Shown one piece after another: positions 46,646 to 58,514 of a stretch of DNA of 64,000 bases. The translations under genes were made by a program, and so were the position numbers. Within the stretch, counting starts at the first letter, position 1, and each line of letters opens with the position of its first letter. Source of the stretch: Symbiotaphrina buchneri (Eukaryota > Ascomycota > Symbiotaphrinales > Symbiotaphrinaceae); the NCBI GenBank assembly GCA_001599915.1, contig BCIG01000008.1, forward strand, positions 434,001-498,000, in the 5' to 3' direction. Below the pieces are notes generated by a model. That model was not told the origin of the DNA and ran no database searches. It saw only the letters and a list, made by a program, of their open reading frames with translations.

Positions 46646-48345
46646 CTATGGTTCCACCCGGCTCAGAGCCCGCAGCACTTCCTGCACCGGAACGTCACGC
46701 GTTCCTGCCATCTCTTTACCCTCTTTTTCCCGCCGTTGCAGCTCCTCCGCTGAAGCCTTGAGGATACTTGAAGCAACCTTATCGGCGCTCTCCCGGAACT
46801 GTTCCAGTTGATGGATACCGTCCGCAAAGCGGTCCACCTTGAACTCCAGAGAGCCGGCAAGTGATTGGAGCCGCTGGGAGGCTGTGCTCAGGATGTCCGT
46901 AGCATTGCCTTGCGGGCCAGCAGTTAGTGACTTGAGGATAGACGCTTGCTCGGATGTGAGAAGCGACGAGTCGATGGCTGATGGCGATATGATATTGGAA
47001 GGATCTGAGGCAGGAACCTGTGACGCCGGCGGAGGCTTTAGAAGGGCTTCTAAGGATGACCTTTCTTCTTGAAGTCTGAATAGATCGTCAGCCGGTTGTG
47101 AGCTTGATCAAGACCTTCATGTCATACCGCTTAATCTGAGCCTCCAGCTCTTGCACTTTGGCTGCATTGGATATATTTCGCGGATTAGGTCTCTTGATGA
47201 TCACAGCAGGTGTGGTGTCCTCCTGAAGAATGTTAGTCTGATCAATCATTCCATGGCCGCACTGGACAGGATGCTTTACCCTGCTGAACCAGTCCGACAT
47301 TTCTGACTTGCTGGAAAACTCCTTTAGTAACTCCTCTTGTATCACCCGTGCTGCTAACGCATCAGTGGTGCCCCAATAAGAAAGAGAATCTTGAACTGTA
47401 CCGGCCATCCTTGCGCTTCCGTCTTCTGTGGAGTATGACGCTTTTTCTCCCAGTGCTCTTGTAGCGCACCAAGTGAGTAGTTGTCTCATCCGGCGCGGCT
47501 CGGAGAGTCCGTATCCTTCGATATGCTTGTAGAACTCTGTGACCTCTACTTCACGGTGCGGAAGTGCTGTCCAAGTCTTAGAATTTGATTTTGACGGATG
47601 TCGAAGAGGGAAGAAAACGGTACCATTTGACGTCCCGCTGTCGATCAGCGAGCTTGCCCTTCTGCCTCTAAGCCCAAGGCTACTACGCCTTTTCCCTTGA
47701 CCCCCTTTGCCTAACCGGAGCTCCTTGTTCCGTTTGATCACCGGTGTATCTGCGAAAGGCAATGCAATTTTGGTTGATCCTGTTGAGGTCTCCACGCGAG
47801 TGTCTTCTCCACTGATAAGTCCGACGTCATCTGCAGCCTCGCCTTCTTGATGGTTCGGCTGTGGAGATCGAGGTATCTCTTTTGATGGTGCAAACGTCTC
47901 TTTCTCTCCCGACAGTCTCTTCGACCTTCTCAGTTTCGGTTCAGCTGCTGTAGGGGTTGGCGGGAAGGGGAACGATTTCTTGCGCCGCTTGGTGGCCGGC
48001 GCCGTGCTCGATTCAGAGACGGGTTCTGCAGGAGGTGCGGCGGGCGCCTTCTTCGGCTTCTTCGCTTTGGCGCGTGTAAATACGAAACCGTCATCCTCCT
48101 CTTCGTACACTGAGCGGTCCATCAGCTTCCCAGATCCTCAATGCGTCCCGTCGACACCGCTACGAGGGCCAGCACAACTCTGACATACCTGATTTCTTTC
48201 CCTTCAGACCCGCACCATTTGCTGCACCTGTGGTTCGGCCATCCTCTTCGCTAAAAGCAAGCCTCGCGCTTCTCCTGCGCGTTGGTCGCTGTTGTGAAGC
48301 CATAGGAAGCGCATGCAAAGGTGCTCGCGTCGCTACGGCTGTCAT
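46646..48345 (-). CDS. DSN1: Kinetochore Mis12-complex subunit Dsn1/Mis13
   Basis: Part of the four-protein MIND/Mis12 complex linking the inner kinetochore (CENP-C, CENP-T) to Ndc80 and Spc105. Exons 48189-48345, 47128-48109 and 46646-47075, with introns 48110-48188 and 47076-47127, give 522 residues. Seen: a basic, disordered N terminus (RPTRRRSARLAF; KRRKKSFPFPP; RRSKRLSG), then the family core EVTEFYKHIEGYGLSEPRRM and LLTWCATRALGEK. It continues with WFSRVKHPV and a coiled coil that the splice restores as AQIKRLQEERSSLEALLKPP. The C terminus is helical (VDRFADGIHQLEQFRESAD). The RRSS/RRAS basic-Ser motifs resemble Aurora B sites; that is an inference. A second ATG 42 bases downstream is an alternative start. 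Confidence 0.92.
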
Positions 48346-49667
48346 TGATGCTTCGGTTGGGTTTGGCGTCGCGTGATGGCTACGATGTGGTTGACGGAGT
48401 CAATTGTCGGTGGTTAGTGCGATTGCATGGTCCGGTGAGCAATTTGGGTTCCTGGAATGAGCGTCGGGGGAGGTGATAAGGATGGCGGAATCGGTGGGGG
48501 ATGGGGCTGATGCTTCGCTGAGGAAGGAAAGTTGGCGGTGATGGTGTGTGTACGGAGGAGAGAGAGTCCTCAGTCGTTGCTCCAATGTTTTGGTCTTGGC
48601 ATCCATGATCGCGCCACTAGTCCTGATTCGAACGTGGTCTTCTCGCGTCGTATTTCCCCTCGATCTCTACAACGCTATTCTCTGTCTCTCTGCATATCTT
48701 ATGCAAGATCATCAAAATCACCGGCTCGACATTGAGCAGTGGTGAGGAAGCTAATATGTTTCTCTATGCCGCTAACATTGTTGATGAACCTTCAGTGGAG
48801 GCCGACTGACTTGACTCTGGCAGCACGAAAAGAGAGACGCGCCTCGACTCGCCGTCGCCCATGACGGGTCCCACGGATCGTCTCAATGCTCCTCTGGGTT
48901 CGAGTCTACTCTCCTGGCCTGTCTCATCGTACGAAAGTGTTGAGATTGAGCAAATCAGATCAGATACCACTACAATATCTCATACTGCGAGCACGTTGCT
49001 GGGTGAACGTCCGGTCTGCTCTTCATGAGGAGCACGAGTTCGGGCAACGCATGGCAAGAAATAATGCTCCAAAGCAGAAGAACAGGGCACATGCTCGCTC
49101 GAACCCGAGGTACAGACTGGAGTGAACGATAGGCGTTGCCTCTAAGGCCCATCCATATGTTGCCAAATGTAGTACTGTAGGTAGTTGCAGTGCGATCAAG
49201 TATCAAAGTACTTCGTACCTCTTAGCCTCTTTCAAGCTCAGGAATAAATTTCCGCCGGAATGCCGGAGGAGAGCCAACGCTCTGCCGGGAACGGGATGAC
49301 GAAACCAAACCAAAAACTTTGGTGGTGGTGGTCCCACCGCGAGGTCCACCAGCACAACGGGCAACGCGGGAATACCGGTACCAGTGCAGGGGGCAGGTCC
49401 GCCGCATTTGCACCGAAAATCAAATCGCCTGTGACTCACGGACATCATGATTATGCTATCATTTAATTACCTAGCTACGTGGGGGCGGGACTTCCAGCAT
49501 ACATAAAGTAGGGGCGGTATGGAAAGCCTCCAGAAACCATCCAGAGCCCGCCATACTGTGAGGACTGACCCATACATAATAAACAAGGCGTTTGAAAGTT
49601 CACTCCACCCTCGGTCTTCCATATCCTCAACTGTCAGCCTCTCCATATAGTACTCGCTCACGTCGTA
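48346..49667. promoter_or_regulatory. Divergent upstream region, DSN1 / flavin oxidoreductase
   Basis: 1.3 kb between divergent starts with no supported gene. It has a few TACTGTAGGTAG / CTTCGTACC words near 49,175-49,220. No other structure was seen. Confidence 0.45.
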
Positions 49668-51153
49668 ATGTCTTCATCATCCACCCGCTACGAATCCGAG
49701 GATGTCTCGCCGGAACCTCTGGGCCAGCCTCTCCACTTCACCTTCTCCAACAGGACGGCGCCAAACCGCTTCCTCAAGGGCGCCATGTCCGAGCGGAACG
49801 CCTCATGGGACCCCGATAATTTCGAAGCTCGAGGGGTGCCATCGAACGAGCTGATCAATGTGTACCGGCGGTGGGGGGAGGGCCTGTTCGGCCTCATCCT
49901 GACCGGCAACATCATGATGGAATACGACCAGCTCGAGGCGGCCGGCAACCTCATCATCCCAACCACAGCCGACTTCTCCGGCGAGCGGTTCGAGGCCTTC
50001 AAGGAGCTGGCGACGGAGTCCAAGAAGCACGGCTGCCTGATCGTGGGCCAGGTCAGCCATCCAGGCCGGCAGGTGCAGGAGAGGATCCAGCCGAATCCCA
50101 TCTCGGCCAGCGAGGTGCAATTGGAGGTATGTTTCTTGCGCTCTTATGATGGACAGAAGTTGCAATCGCATGGAGCTAACATTGTTCGTCTTTGTAGGGT
50201 AATATCATGGGCATGACCTTCGCAAAGCCTCGTGCCGCAACCCAGGAAGACATCGACCGAGTCATCGAAGGCTTCGCGCATGCCGCCGAGTATCTGTACA
50301 AAGCTGGCTACGACGGCATCCAGTTGCATGGCGCCCACGGCTATCTGCTGGCGCAATTCCTGTCTGCCACCACCAACAAGCGCACCGACAAGTACGGCGG
50401 CAGCCTGGAGAACCGGGCGCGGCTGATCCTGGAGGTGGCGCAGGCGGTCCGGGCCCGCGTGCCGCCGTCCTTCATCCTCGGCATCAAGATCAACAACGTC
50501 GAGTTCCAGGACAAGGGCTTCAGCCCGGAGGAGGCGCGGCAGCTGTGCGCCAGCCTCGAGGCCAACAAGTTCGACTTCGTCGAGCTGTCCGGCGGCACCT
50601 ACGAGTCGCTGGCGTTCACACATAAACGCGAGAGTACCAAGAAGCGCGAGGCCTTCTTCCTCGACTTTGCTGATACCATCACGCCCGCGCTGAAAGAGAC
50701 CAAGACCTATGTCACCGGTGGACTGAAGACGGTCGGCGCCATGGTGAAGGCGTTGAAGAGCGTGGATGGGGTAGGACTGGCTAGACCCGCGTGCCAGGAG
50801 CCCCGTCTGCCGCGAGATATCCTATCTGGAAAGGTCAAGGGCGCTATCAAACAGCTCGTGGATGACGGTGATGTACGTTCTCTCCGTTTCCCATCACCGC
50901 TGCAGGTTGAGTAAGCGTGTGCTAACGTGATCTAAAGTTTGGCCTTACCAACGTCATTGCAGGTAGCCAGATGCGACAGATCGGCAAAGATCAGGAACCG
51001 ATCGACATGTCGGTTCAGGAGAATGTGGATGCTTTCCTGGAAGATATGGGCAAGTGGGCCGAGAACATGGCCGCCGATACGAAGATGCAAAATTATACAT
51101 ATGTGGACATCTCCTCGGTAAAGGCGGTCCCTTACGGGGCTGGAGCTGTCTGA
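49668..51153 (+). CDS. Old-yellow-enzyme-type NADH:flavin oxidoreductase
   Basis: FMN-dependent TIM-barrel reductase of activated alkenes or similar substrates, using NAD(P)H. Exons 49668-50126, 50198-50872 and 50938-51153 give 449 residues; both introns are phase 0. Seen: RTAPNRFLKGAMSE at the FMN-binding start, GLILTGNIMM, VGQVSHPGRQ, and the active-site stretch QLHGAHGYLLAQFLS with its paired His. DKYGGSLENRARL, the family signature, follows, then GIKIN and FVELSGGTYE. A C-terminal helix extension follows ARPACQEPRLP. The physiological substrate is not predictable. It resembles the larger bacterial-type class more than yeast Oye2. No biosynthetic neighbours are seen, so a detoxification or general redox role is as likely as a pathway role. 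Confidence 0.9.
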
Positions 51154-51483
51154 GATGTGGCTCCTCGAAATCAAGCGCGGGCTTGTGAGATTTCAACGAG
51201 AAGAACTGTTGTAGAGTGGCATTCTAGAGCGGCATGATAAAATCAATAGACATTCACGACATGCACGAGATTCTGTCTCATATCGTAAATGCAGATCATT
51301 CCAGTGACGGATTCACGTAGCATTGTTGAGGTGACGAACGTCAGCAATACGGAAAAATATCTAGCTATGCGCTCATAATTCGTGACGACCATCAAGTGTG
51401 CAGAAGGCGGAAGCTGTGCCATGGGAGTACCGTTGATGTGAGGAGGCCCGAAGACCAACAGAATCCTGGGCGCGATGGGCCTT
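51154..51483. other. Convergent 3' intergenic region
   Basis: 330 bases between the flavin oxidoreductase and the coiled-coil gene, both ending here. Nothing was recognised. Confidence 0.45.
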
Positions 51484-52445
51484 CTAAGAGGGTGGCGCAC
51501 CACCGCCGGTGCCTGAAGGATCATCTCTCGAGTCAGAGTCATCCCTCTCCTCCTCTGAATCTTCCATCTTCATACCAAGGGTATGTTTCAACATCTGGAT
51601 CTCTCGTTGGTATCCGGCAATCGCCGACAACTCGTCGTAGTTTGTGTAGGCCTCCCTCGTTTTATGAAGTAGAGCGAGGACCCCGCGCAGGCGATCCTGA
51701 ACCTCGGCCTCGTGAATCCTCAACTCCATGTTTGCTTGGCGTTCGGCCGTTAGGAGCTCATGGTACTCCTTCTCCGTATCAAGCCGGCGCATCTCTTCGG
51801 TATAAGCATGCTCTCTGACCATCGTCATAATGCGCATCAGGCCGTCTTCATAAGTCTGGAGAAGCGTTTCGTAGCCGCGCAGATTGTGCTGTAAGGACTG
51901 GATCGTGGCGTTTTTCTCCGTAAGCTCGTTTTCTAGAGCAGCCATACGGGCCGCACGTGCCGCTATTTGCGTTAGTAGGAGTTGCACTTTCCAGTCTACA
52001 GGAGCCCACCTTCAATCTCGTCGCTGGCTTCCTGCAACGTAGGGCCTCTGCCCTCTGCGCTGGCACGAGCCTACAACAGGTATTATGAGCGAGTGTACTT
52101 TAGAGGAGTGCTGTGGGAGGGTTGCAATCACACCATAATTTGGTCGGCGCCACGGATAATACCAGCGGTCGCCTCACGATTTGCTTGGAGAACATCTTGC
52201 AATTCTGAGACAAGGTTGTTCAAGTAGTTAAGATCTTGATGATGGCCTGCATTGAGACTCATTGCGTAACCTCCAGTCGGTCCACCCATATTTCCACCAC
52301 CAACCGGACCCATCACACCAGAGCCATTGTTCATACCGTTCGATGTTGGGGGAGGAGGAGGAGCATGATTAGGGGCGGGGGCTTGTCGTGGAAGAGATGC
52401 GGAACCCGCGCTAGCACCACTTGATGGACCCTCAGGTTGGGCCAT
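51484..52445 (-). CDS. Coiled-coil protein of unknown function (283 aa)
   Basis: I do not recognise the family. Exons 52134-52445, 52010-52070 and 51484-51962, with introns 52071-52133 and 51963-52009, close in frame to 283 residues. Seen: a Pro/Gly/Asn-rich first part, then DLNYLNNLVSELQDVLQAN. A long coiled coil follows (LENELTEKNATIQSLQHNL; GYETLLQTYEDGLMRIMTMV; ELRIHEAEVQDRLRGVLALL), then YDELSAIAGYQREIQMLKH and an acidic tail (EDSEEERDDSDS). No membrane segment. It is likely a scaffold or subunit of a larger assembly. Its start codon lies just 26 bases after the stop of the next ORF upstream on the same strand, so the two may be one transcript or one protein. Confidence 0.75.
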
Positions 52446-52471
52446 CCTCAAGTGTGTCGGGCTTGAGGTGG

Positions 52472-53246
52472 TTACTGTGGCGGCGACGACTGCTGCTGCG
52501 GTGACGACTGCTGCTGCGGTGATGACTGCTGCGGCGGTGACTCTGGTGGCGGTGACTGTGGCGGCGGCCCGACAGGAGATGTTGGGGTATCGGAGGCAGC
52601 TTCTGGCTCGCTAGACTCTGGTTGTGCGGACGTGGAGGAACTCGTGGCCTCTGTGGCGTCGAGTGTTGTTGGCGCGGTCCTCAGGGTATCCGGATCGATG
52701 TAGTTACGATGGCGTCTATGACCAAGACGACGCCCAAGAAGAGAGGACGTTGGCGTGACGGAAGGAGTTTCCGAGTCGGGGAGGACGTGGTTAGGTAGCT
52801 GCTGCTGTGCATCGGATTCTTCAGTGCGCAGACTCTCCTCCTGATCGTGTTCTGCCTCCAAGTCGGCCCAATGAACGTGGCGTTCCGGGCGACTGGCTCG
52901 ACCTTGTTGTGCAAGCGCACTTCTAGGCGGTGCTGCGTCCGAGTGTCCTTGCAAATCGGTTCCTGGCTCTCCGTGAAGGGAGCCGTTCGGTAACTGCAGG
53001 TGATGTTGATCGGGAGAGATGGTGGTATCGGACTCGGCAATCTCCGCGGGGGCGTCCGTGCTCGGACCACTACCCCTAGTCTAAAGTTTCGCGGCAGCCT
53101 GTTAGCGCCCAAGACAAACTTCAACGCTCATTATTGGCCAGCTTCAACGTCCATCTACTCGTACAGTGTACAAAACGGGCATAATCACGACTTACTGGCA
53201 AATCTTCAATCTGTTGGTGAGCATCGTTGTCACCGGCAGAGTCCAT
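52472..53246 (-). CDS. Disordered Ser/Pro/Gln-rich protein, unknown (219 aa)
   Basis: Not recognised. Exons 53196-53246 and 52472-53080 with a 115-base intron (GTAAGT..TTTAG, branch GCTAAC) give 219 residues. Seen: MDSAGDNDAHQQIEDLP in the first exon, a charged patch RPERHVHWADLEAEHDQEES, and RLGHRRHRNYIDPDTLR. A C-terminal PPQSPPPESPPQ stretch and three QQSSPQ-type units follow, encoded by an 18-base tandem repeat. The protein seems largely disordered. A translated spliced exon supports it as coding, but the stop falls 26 bases before the ATG of the coiled-coil ORF. An alternative is that an extra intron in the repeat fuses the two. Another alternative is a bicistronic message. Confidence 0.55.
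52484..52540. repeat. 18-base tandem repeat encoding Gln/Ser/Pro
   Basis: About three copies of an 18-base unit (GACGACTGCTGCTGCGGT on the + strand). It lies at the end of the disordered ORF and could support slippage or alternative splicing. Confidence 0.75.
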
Positions 53247-54141
53247 GTTGTGTTCTGTGTGTCCTGTTCGTATTAGCTGCTTGATCTTGACTTGTTTTCA
53301 TGATACCCTCGTCTCTCGCGCTCTGGTCTTCTTACCTGTCTCGTGTCTGTCTTCTGAGTGTCTGATCCAACAGGGCAGCAAGAACTTGAGCAAGGAGGCA
53401 AACTCTGAACGCTGTAGTGTTGGCAAAACTACTATGCTGTCTGTGCAGGGCGTGAGGGTAAGGTTGTCGTCGGCGCTTGTGAACAGGTGGGATGGTGGGA
53501 CGGTCTATGATCGTGGGCTATCGACTTTGAGACAATGGCGATAGCTTCACGTGAGGTTTAGGGCGCGCCCTGAACCTACTACAGTATGCACGTCACGCAG
53601 AATTAACCATCGAGGGTTGGTCGCTATATTTGAATTGGCCAATGGCGGCGGAGCGAGCAAAATAGATCGTGGAACGCAATCAATGGCTGATTGAACACCT
53701 CATATCAATTGAGGACAGCCTGCGTGTGGTTGCTCGTCTCTTGGTCCTCAGGTTGCTAGATATATATATGTCTATTTCTCACGAAGCTGATGGAATTAAA
53801 TGAGGGCACGCGGGTGAGGGAACACAGCTCATACCCCTAAACCACTAGGCACTCTACCATGGGACCACAAGGCTAAAGGCCAATCAAAGCCGTCATGCAG
53901 GAGTCATCTTGTGCTACTATTACATACTGCCATTGCTCCCAAGGTGTCACGTTTGGGGAGATTTCAGTCTTGATAGAACGTGTTGGTTACAGGGATGACA
54001 ACAAGCTCTCGGGGGCCTGCATTGCCATGGAGATTGACACGCAGGTTCACTCCATGGCCTCATTTCCGCACCGGGGAATACAACCCCGTTCATCCACTGA
54101 CTGCACGCTTCCAGAACCAACCAGCAGTCATGGGAAAGTCT
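53247..54141. promoter_or_regulatory. Upstream region of 52472-53246 gene and FTA4 3' flank
   Basis: 895 bases with no supported gene. It has a GGGCGCGCCC palindrome near 53,562 and a CCAAT-box complement (ATTGG) near 53,635-53,643. Nothing else was recognised. Confidence 0.4.
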
Positions 54142-55103
54142 TCATAGCATGCAAATCAATCTCTGCATCTTTTCCTCTGGGCCCGTTGCCTCCACATCGA
54201 CGTCCTCGATCGGCCTCTTTCCCTTCTGTGCAACCTGAGTTTCCAGTCTCCCTCGTACCCGTGCTATCAGGATGCGCATTCTGTCAAGCTCACCGCCGAG
54301 CTCTCCGTCCCTCGTCACCAAGTTTGGCTGGACATTTTCCTTTGCATTTTGAAAAGGTTCTAACAAAGTCTGAAGCTGCTTGTACTGGGCCAGTTTCTGT
54401 TGCGCTGCTTCTCGGTCTGCGGACAGGTCTTGGGGCCTTCGATAGAGCTCCTCATATCTGTTACTCCATTAGCGTCGGCCGACGCATACGGCAGACGGGA
54501 GATCCAGGTCTTCCCGCCAGTGCGCTTACCTTTGCTCTTGCTCTTCATCCCTTTCCTCATCTTCGTCTTCCTCCCAGGTCTCCGGTAGCTTCGAAATGTT
54601 CCTACATCATCACACTCAGCCCATGAACCGCATAGCCCCTTGACGACCTTCAAAAGACCAGTATAGCATACTCCTCCTTGCTCAAATCCGTCCCTTTCTG
54701 TAAGAACTCATCCCCCACCCAAGTACTATCGCCGGGCGCGGCCGAATCCCAGTACAGCGCGTCGATCTGCTCCGCGACATGCCTGGTGGCCTGCGACGAG
54801 TACGCGGCACCGTGATGCTTCCGGGCGATTGTGTTCACTGTTGTAGTACTTTCCAATTAGCCTTCCTCGTATCCTTAGCCGGGGGAAGGGCCCAGCTGTT
54901 GACACCAGCATAGGCACGGGCTGTTAGGGAACATTACGCTTATTCAAGGCCTCATCCACCACCTCAGCTCTGAGATCTCCTTCTGCAGGTTCTGATCCCC
55001 CATCCTGCCAGTCGCGCGAGGGCCGCAACGGTGCGGACAGCAGCCGGATCTGCGACTGCAGAAAGGCGAGTTTGCGATCGAGGACGGTGAGCGGAACGGA
55101 CAT
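54142..55103 (-). CDS. FTA4: Inner-kinetochore (Sim4/CCAN) subunit Fta4
   Basis: Fungal CENP-U/CENP-50-type subunit of the constitutive centromere network. Exons 54938-55103, 54672-54837, 54530-54601 and 54142-54457 close to 239 residues, every intron GT..AG. Seen: VLDRKLAFLQSQIRLLSAPL and RPSRDWQ at the start, HVAEQIDALYW, the small exon ISKLPETWEEDEDEERDEE, YEELYRRPQDLSADREAA and LQTLLEPFQNAKENVQPNL. VTRDGELGGELDRMRILIARV ends the conserved part. The PFxxxxENVQPNLVTRDGEL string is the family hallmark. A plus-strand open frame of 243 codons lies antisense over this gene and is rejected. The Mis12-complex gene DSN1 is about 6 kb away. Confidence 0.92.
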
Positions 55104-55670
55104 GGTCTCTTCTGGTCACCAGCGAAATGCTTTCGTATGGCTCCGTGCAAGCACAGCTGTTGGTACAGTGACAATTTTGTAGACAAGGCTGGACTCGGTA
55201 TCGGTCCTGTCAATAATAACAGTATCAGATCATGGTGCATGTGCAACTGGAAGGAATACGCGACGCGTCGTGCTGCCAAGAGATTCTCGTATGCAGCTAA
55301 GAGTCAACAGGGTTAACGCGAGTTTCTCATGCTTGACGAAGTACTCCTCCGTACGTACAAGGAGTATTGAACTGAAGGTCATGGAGCAAAACACCACGAG
55401 GGGCCTATCGTGAACGCTGGGTTGATCAAGTCATTTTTGTTTACTCTTTTCCTGCAACTCCTACAGGAAGTAACCATCGCCATTATTAATGCTCAAAAGA
55501 CACCCACGCCTCGAACAAAGTATCTCATACAACGCCAGATCGTCCATACACCAAATCAAAATGCTGAAGCGCGCCGATGCAATGCTAAAAATAAGCCAAA
55601 CCCTTTCCAAGGCGCCCAAACCACAACGATAATCCAAACCAGTCATTATACTGCTTTTCAAAACTGAGTA
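55104..55670. promoter_or_regulatory. FTA4 upstream region / PRM10-like 3' flank
   Basis: 567 bases between two minus-strand genes. It holds an imperfect palindrome GTACTCCTCCGTACGTACAAGG near 55,342 (TACTCC..GGAGTA type). No gene was recognised. Confidence 0.4.
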
Positions 55671-58514
55671 TCAAAAGGAGAAGAGGCCGCTCCTTCTCTT
55701 TCCAAAAGGATAGACCACAAGTGCGCTCAAGAAGAGACCAACTGTAATCCCAATGGCGACCTGGATCATACTGTATGCGACTGTGAAAACCGTAGTGTTC
55801 AGAGCGCTCGTGGTCTCCGTGCTGGTGTACGTCGCATTATGGGTCACATTGGCCACGATGATATCTGCAGATGTGATGCCGCTGATGAGGCTGCCTCCAG
55901 CAGCAAGCCCCGAAGGGACTTGGACGAAGATGGCTGGGAGCAGCGCTGCTGCTGCCAGCCCATGTCGCAGGCGTGAGTATAGGTTTCCCAGTACGCCAAT
56001 GGTGAGCGCTCCCAGGGTGTTAGCAACCTGGGAGTTGGATGCGAACCGCTTGGCGGAAAAATAATTGACCACGTAGCCGGCAAACGAAATGATGAGCATG
56101 ACCGGGGCTTGCTTCCATTTGGCTTGGTTGATGACAATCAAACACATGGTGAACAAGGGGACGAAGATGAACCCGTAGTATTCGTGCAAAGACGTCTTGC
56201 AAGTCGTATCCGAAGTGGCATTTGGATCAAGCAGTCCGTAAATGACCGTGCCGATGGTAATCCCGAACCCGAGAAACAAGGAATATATAATTGCATAGAC
56301 CATGCGGACAGATCCGGCGACGATACTACGAGACTGAAGCTCCAAGGAACCGCAGACTTTATACATGGTTAGCAAGCACCAACGGATAGTAGAAGCTGGC
56401 ATACGTACGGACAATGTACCCTGGTAGGATCAGTGCGATAGATGATTGCGCCAGGGCCGAGAAGCAGAAGAGATCTCCGCCGCGGATAGAACCAAAAGCT
56501 CGAGCGAGGAAACTCGTCGCGACTGCGGCTGAGATCTCGAAAACATTCGAATACAGCTCTGATTTTGGGGCCACAATCAGCTGCAGGACCCCGAGCACGC
56601 AACCCAGAATGAATGCAACCGGCAGATCTATGAACCTAGCCCCAAAAGCAAATGGCCCGACAGAGGCGCTCGCGAGGCCGTACACGAAGACCAGAAAGAT
56701 TGGATGATGCTTCGGAGGCCGCTTTAGGACCTCATCTAGCCGCTGGGTCGCCTCTTCGACGCCGATAACGTCATGCACCACTTCTTTGTATATTTCGTGA
56801 ACATCTCGAAGCTTTCCAAGATCCACTCCTTGAACAGCCCTGACCATCTTGACCTCAGTCGTGTGGGTCGAAGCGTCATCAAAGGAACAGATCATGCATC
56901 CTGGGATATAAAGGTACTGACTGTCAATCTCGAGGACTCGAGCTGACATTCTCATATATTCTATTTCTTGTTAGTAACCTCCGAGTAGTCACAAAGAGGA
57001 GAATGCTCACCCTCCAGCCGATGCGTGGGTGCTCCGTATTGCATGAGAGCACGGCAGAGCTTCAACAAATACCTCTGCCTCGCCAGTGTCTCCGCGATAT
57101 GTACCGTAATGCGTATCTCATCTTCCAGCCTTGGTTTACTGGCTTTTGCCCAGGGAACCCCAAACGCTGATTGGCTGCTCTTGGACCGCCCTTTCAGTTG
57201 CGGTCTAGACGATGGTCCCGGTGCTAAGGAACCTGCAGCAGCTCCTGGAGTTGCCAGCATAGAAGAAGAACCGGTGATAAGGTTCGAAAGCGAGGTCGTG
57301 GACTGGCTAGCCGGCTTATGGTACCATTTCTGCTGCTTGGGACCCGGAGTGACGCGGCCTGAAGAGCCCGGTGAGCCTCCTGGAGTAGTAGCTGCAGACA
57401 GAGCAGACAGAGCACTTGATTTTCTTGCGTGCTGGTGGTGTGCGCCTACCCCCGGTCCAGACGGGAAACCCCCTGCTGCGCCCCCATTGTACTTAAGAAG
57501 TGCAGACAGGATGCCGGGCCTGTACTCCTGAGGAGGAGGCACATACCCATCTGGATCACGTTCAGCAGTAGGAGTCACCTGACCGGACCTCAGCCCGCCT
57601 GTTGATATGGCTTGGTTTTGTGGGATCTTGTCAGGGAGTCCCCTCCTCGAGAGACCACGGATCAGCCTGTGTGCTGCAGACGTGATTGTATCCCGTTGCT
57701 GCTGCTTTCCCCCTTGGGGCGTTTCCCGCCCCTCGTAAGGCTCCTCTTCATCCCTGCGCTTTTCATTGATATCGATGAGCGGAATGTCATCGACCCGGAC
57801 GGGGAGGCCACGAATTCCACCATTGAAGAGCGGACTAGGCGGTGGAGAATTGGCCGGTGATGTCAACCTCGAGCCAGGGGCCGAATAACTACCCACGGAC
57901 ATCGCCAGCCTTTGAGCACGCTCCTGCGCGGACAATGCTGAGAAGGTCTTGCCTTCATAATCTTCCTCGGATCCGCTATCATCCAGTTCTTCGGTTATAT
58001 CGTCCACAGTAGAATTATACGAGCTTTGCCGTATGATGGACGGCCTCGGCCTTGCCAAACCGGGTCGGGCAGGAGCGGCAGGGGAGTCGGCAATATCTGC
58101 GGATAGATCTGTGTCGACAGCATGTGGCTTTGGTTGACTCTGAGCCAGCAAGGAACGCGGACTGGGTAGAGGCTTCACATAGGCAGAGTTCCCCGCAGTC
58201 ACACGCAACATTGGCGGCCTCTTTGAAGGACTCCTGCTCCTTGATCTGCTCCGACTCCTTCCCCGGCGGCGTTCCTGAATGGTGCCCTGGGTTTGACCCT
58301 GGCTTTGTGCCTGATTCTGAGCTTGATTTTCGAGGGTGAACTCCGCCAACTCACTGCCGCCACTGAATCTCACCCGGTGTCTCTCCCGTTGACGCGGCTC
58401 TCCATCCCGGCTGATGGGTCTGCTAGGGGCAGCACTGGACTCATTGCTGCCATTCGCAGGTGTCTGTTGACCGCTGACCGTAGGGGAAGGGTCGAGAAAA
58501 GGGTTGGTGGACAT
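55671..58514 (-). CDS. Prm10-like ThrE/DUF1212 membrane protein
   Basis: Multi-pass membrane protein of the ThrE family; the yeast relative Prm10 is pheromone-regulated and of unknown transport role. Exons 57011-58514, 56409-56960 and 55671-56356 join in phase 1 to 913 residues. Seen: an N-terminal half of about 470 residues that is Ser/Pro/Arg-rich (RRRGRSRSRSRSRSPSKRP) and probably cytosolic. Then come ALMQYGAPTHRLEEYMRMSA across the first intron, YLYIPGCMICSFDD, GVEEATQRLDEV and about ten membrane helices. LILPGYIVLCGSLELQSR spans the second intron, and the C terminus is PFGKRRSGLFSF. The conserved HRLE block starts the ThrE domain, which in bacteria exports amino acids such as threonine. 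Substrate here is unknown. Confidence 0.92.

Noticed and set aside
53800-53875. tRNA-like string (complement of ACCACTAGGCACTCTACCAT)
   Set aside because: It resembles a tRNA A box but has no matching acceptor stem or GGTTCGA-type B box, so a tRNA gene is not supported.
53895-54626. 243-codon open frame on the plus strand
   Set aside because: It lies antisense over the well-supported FTA4 exons and introns; its composition follows the complement of FTA4.
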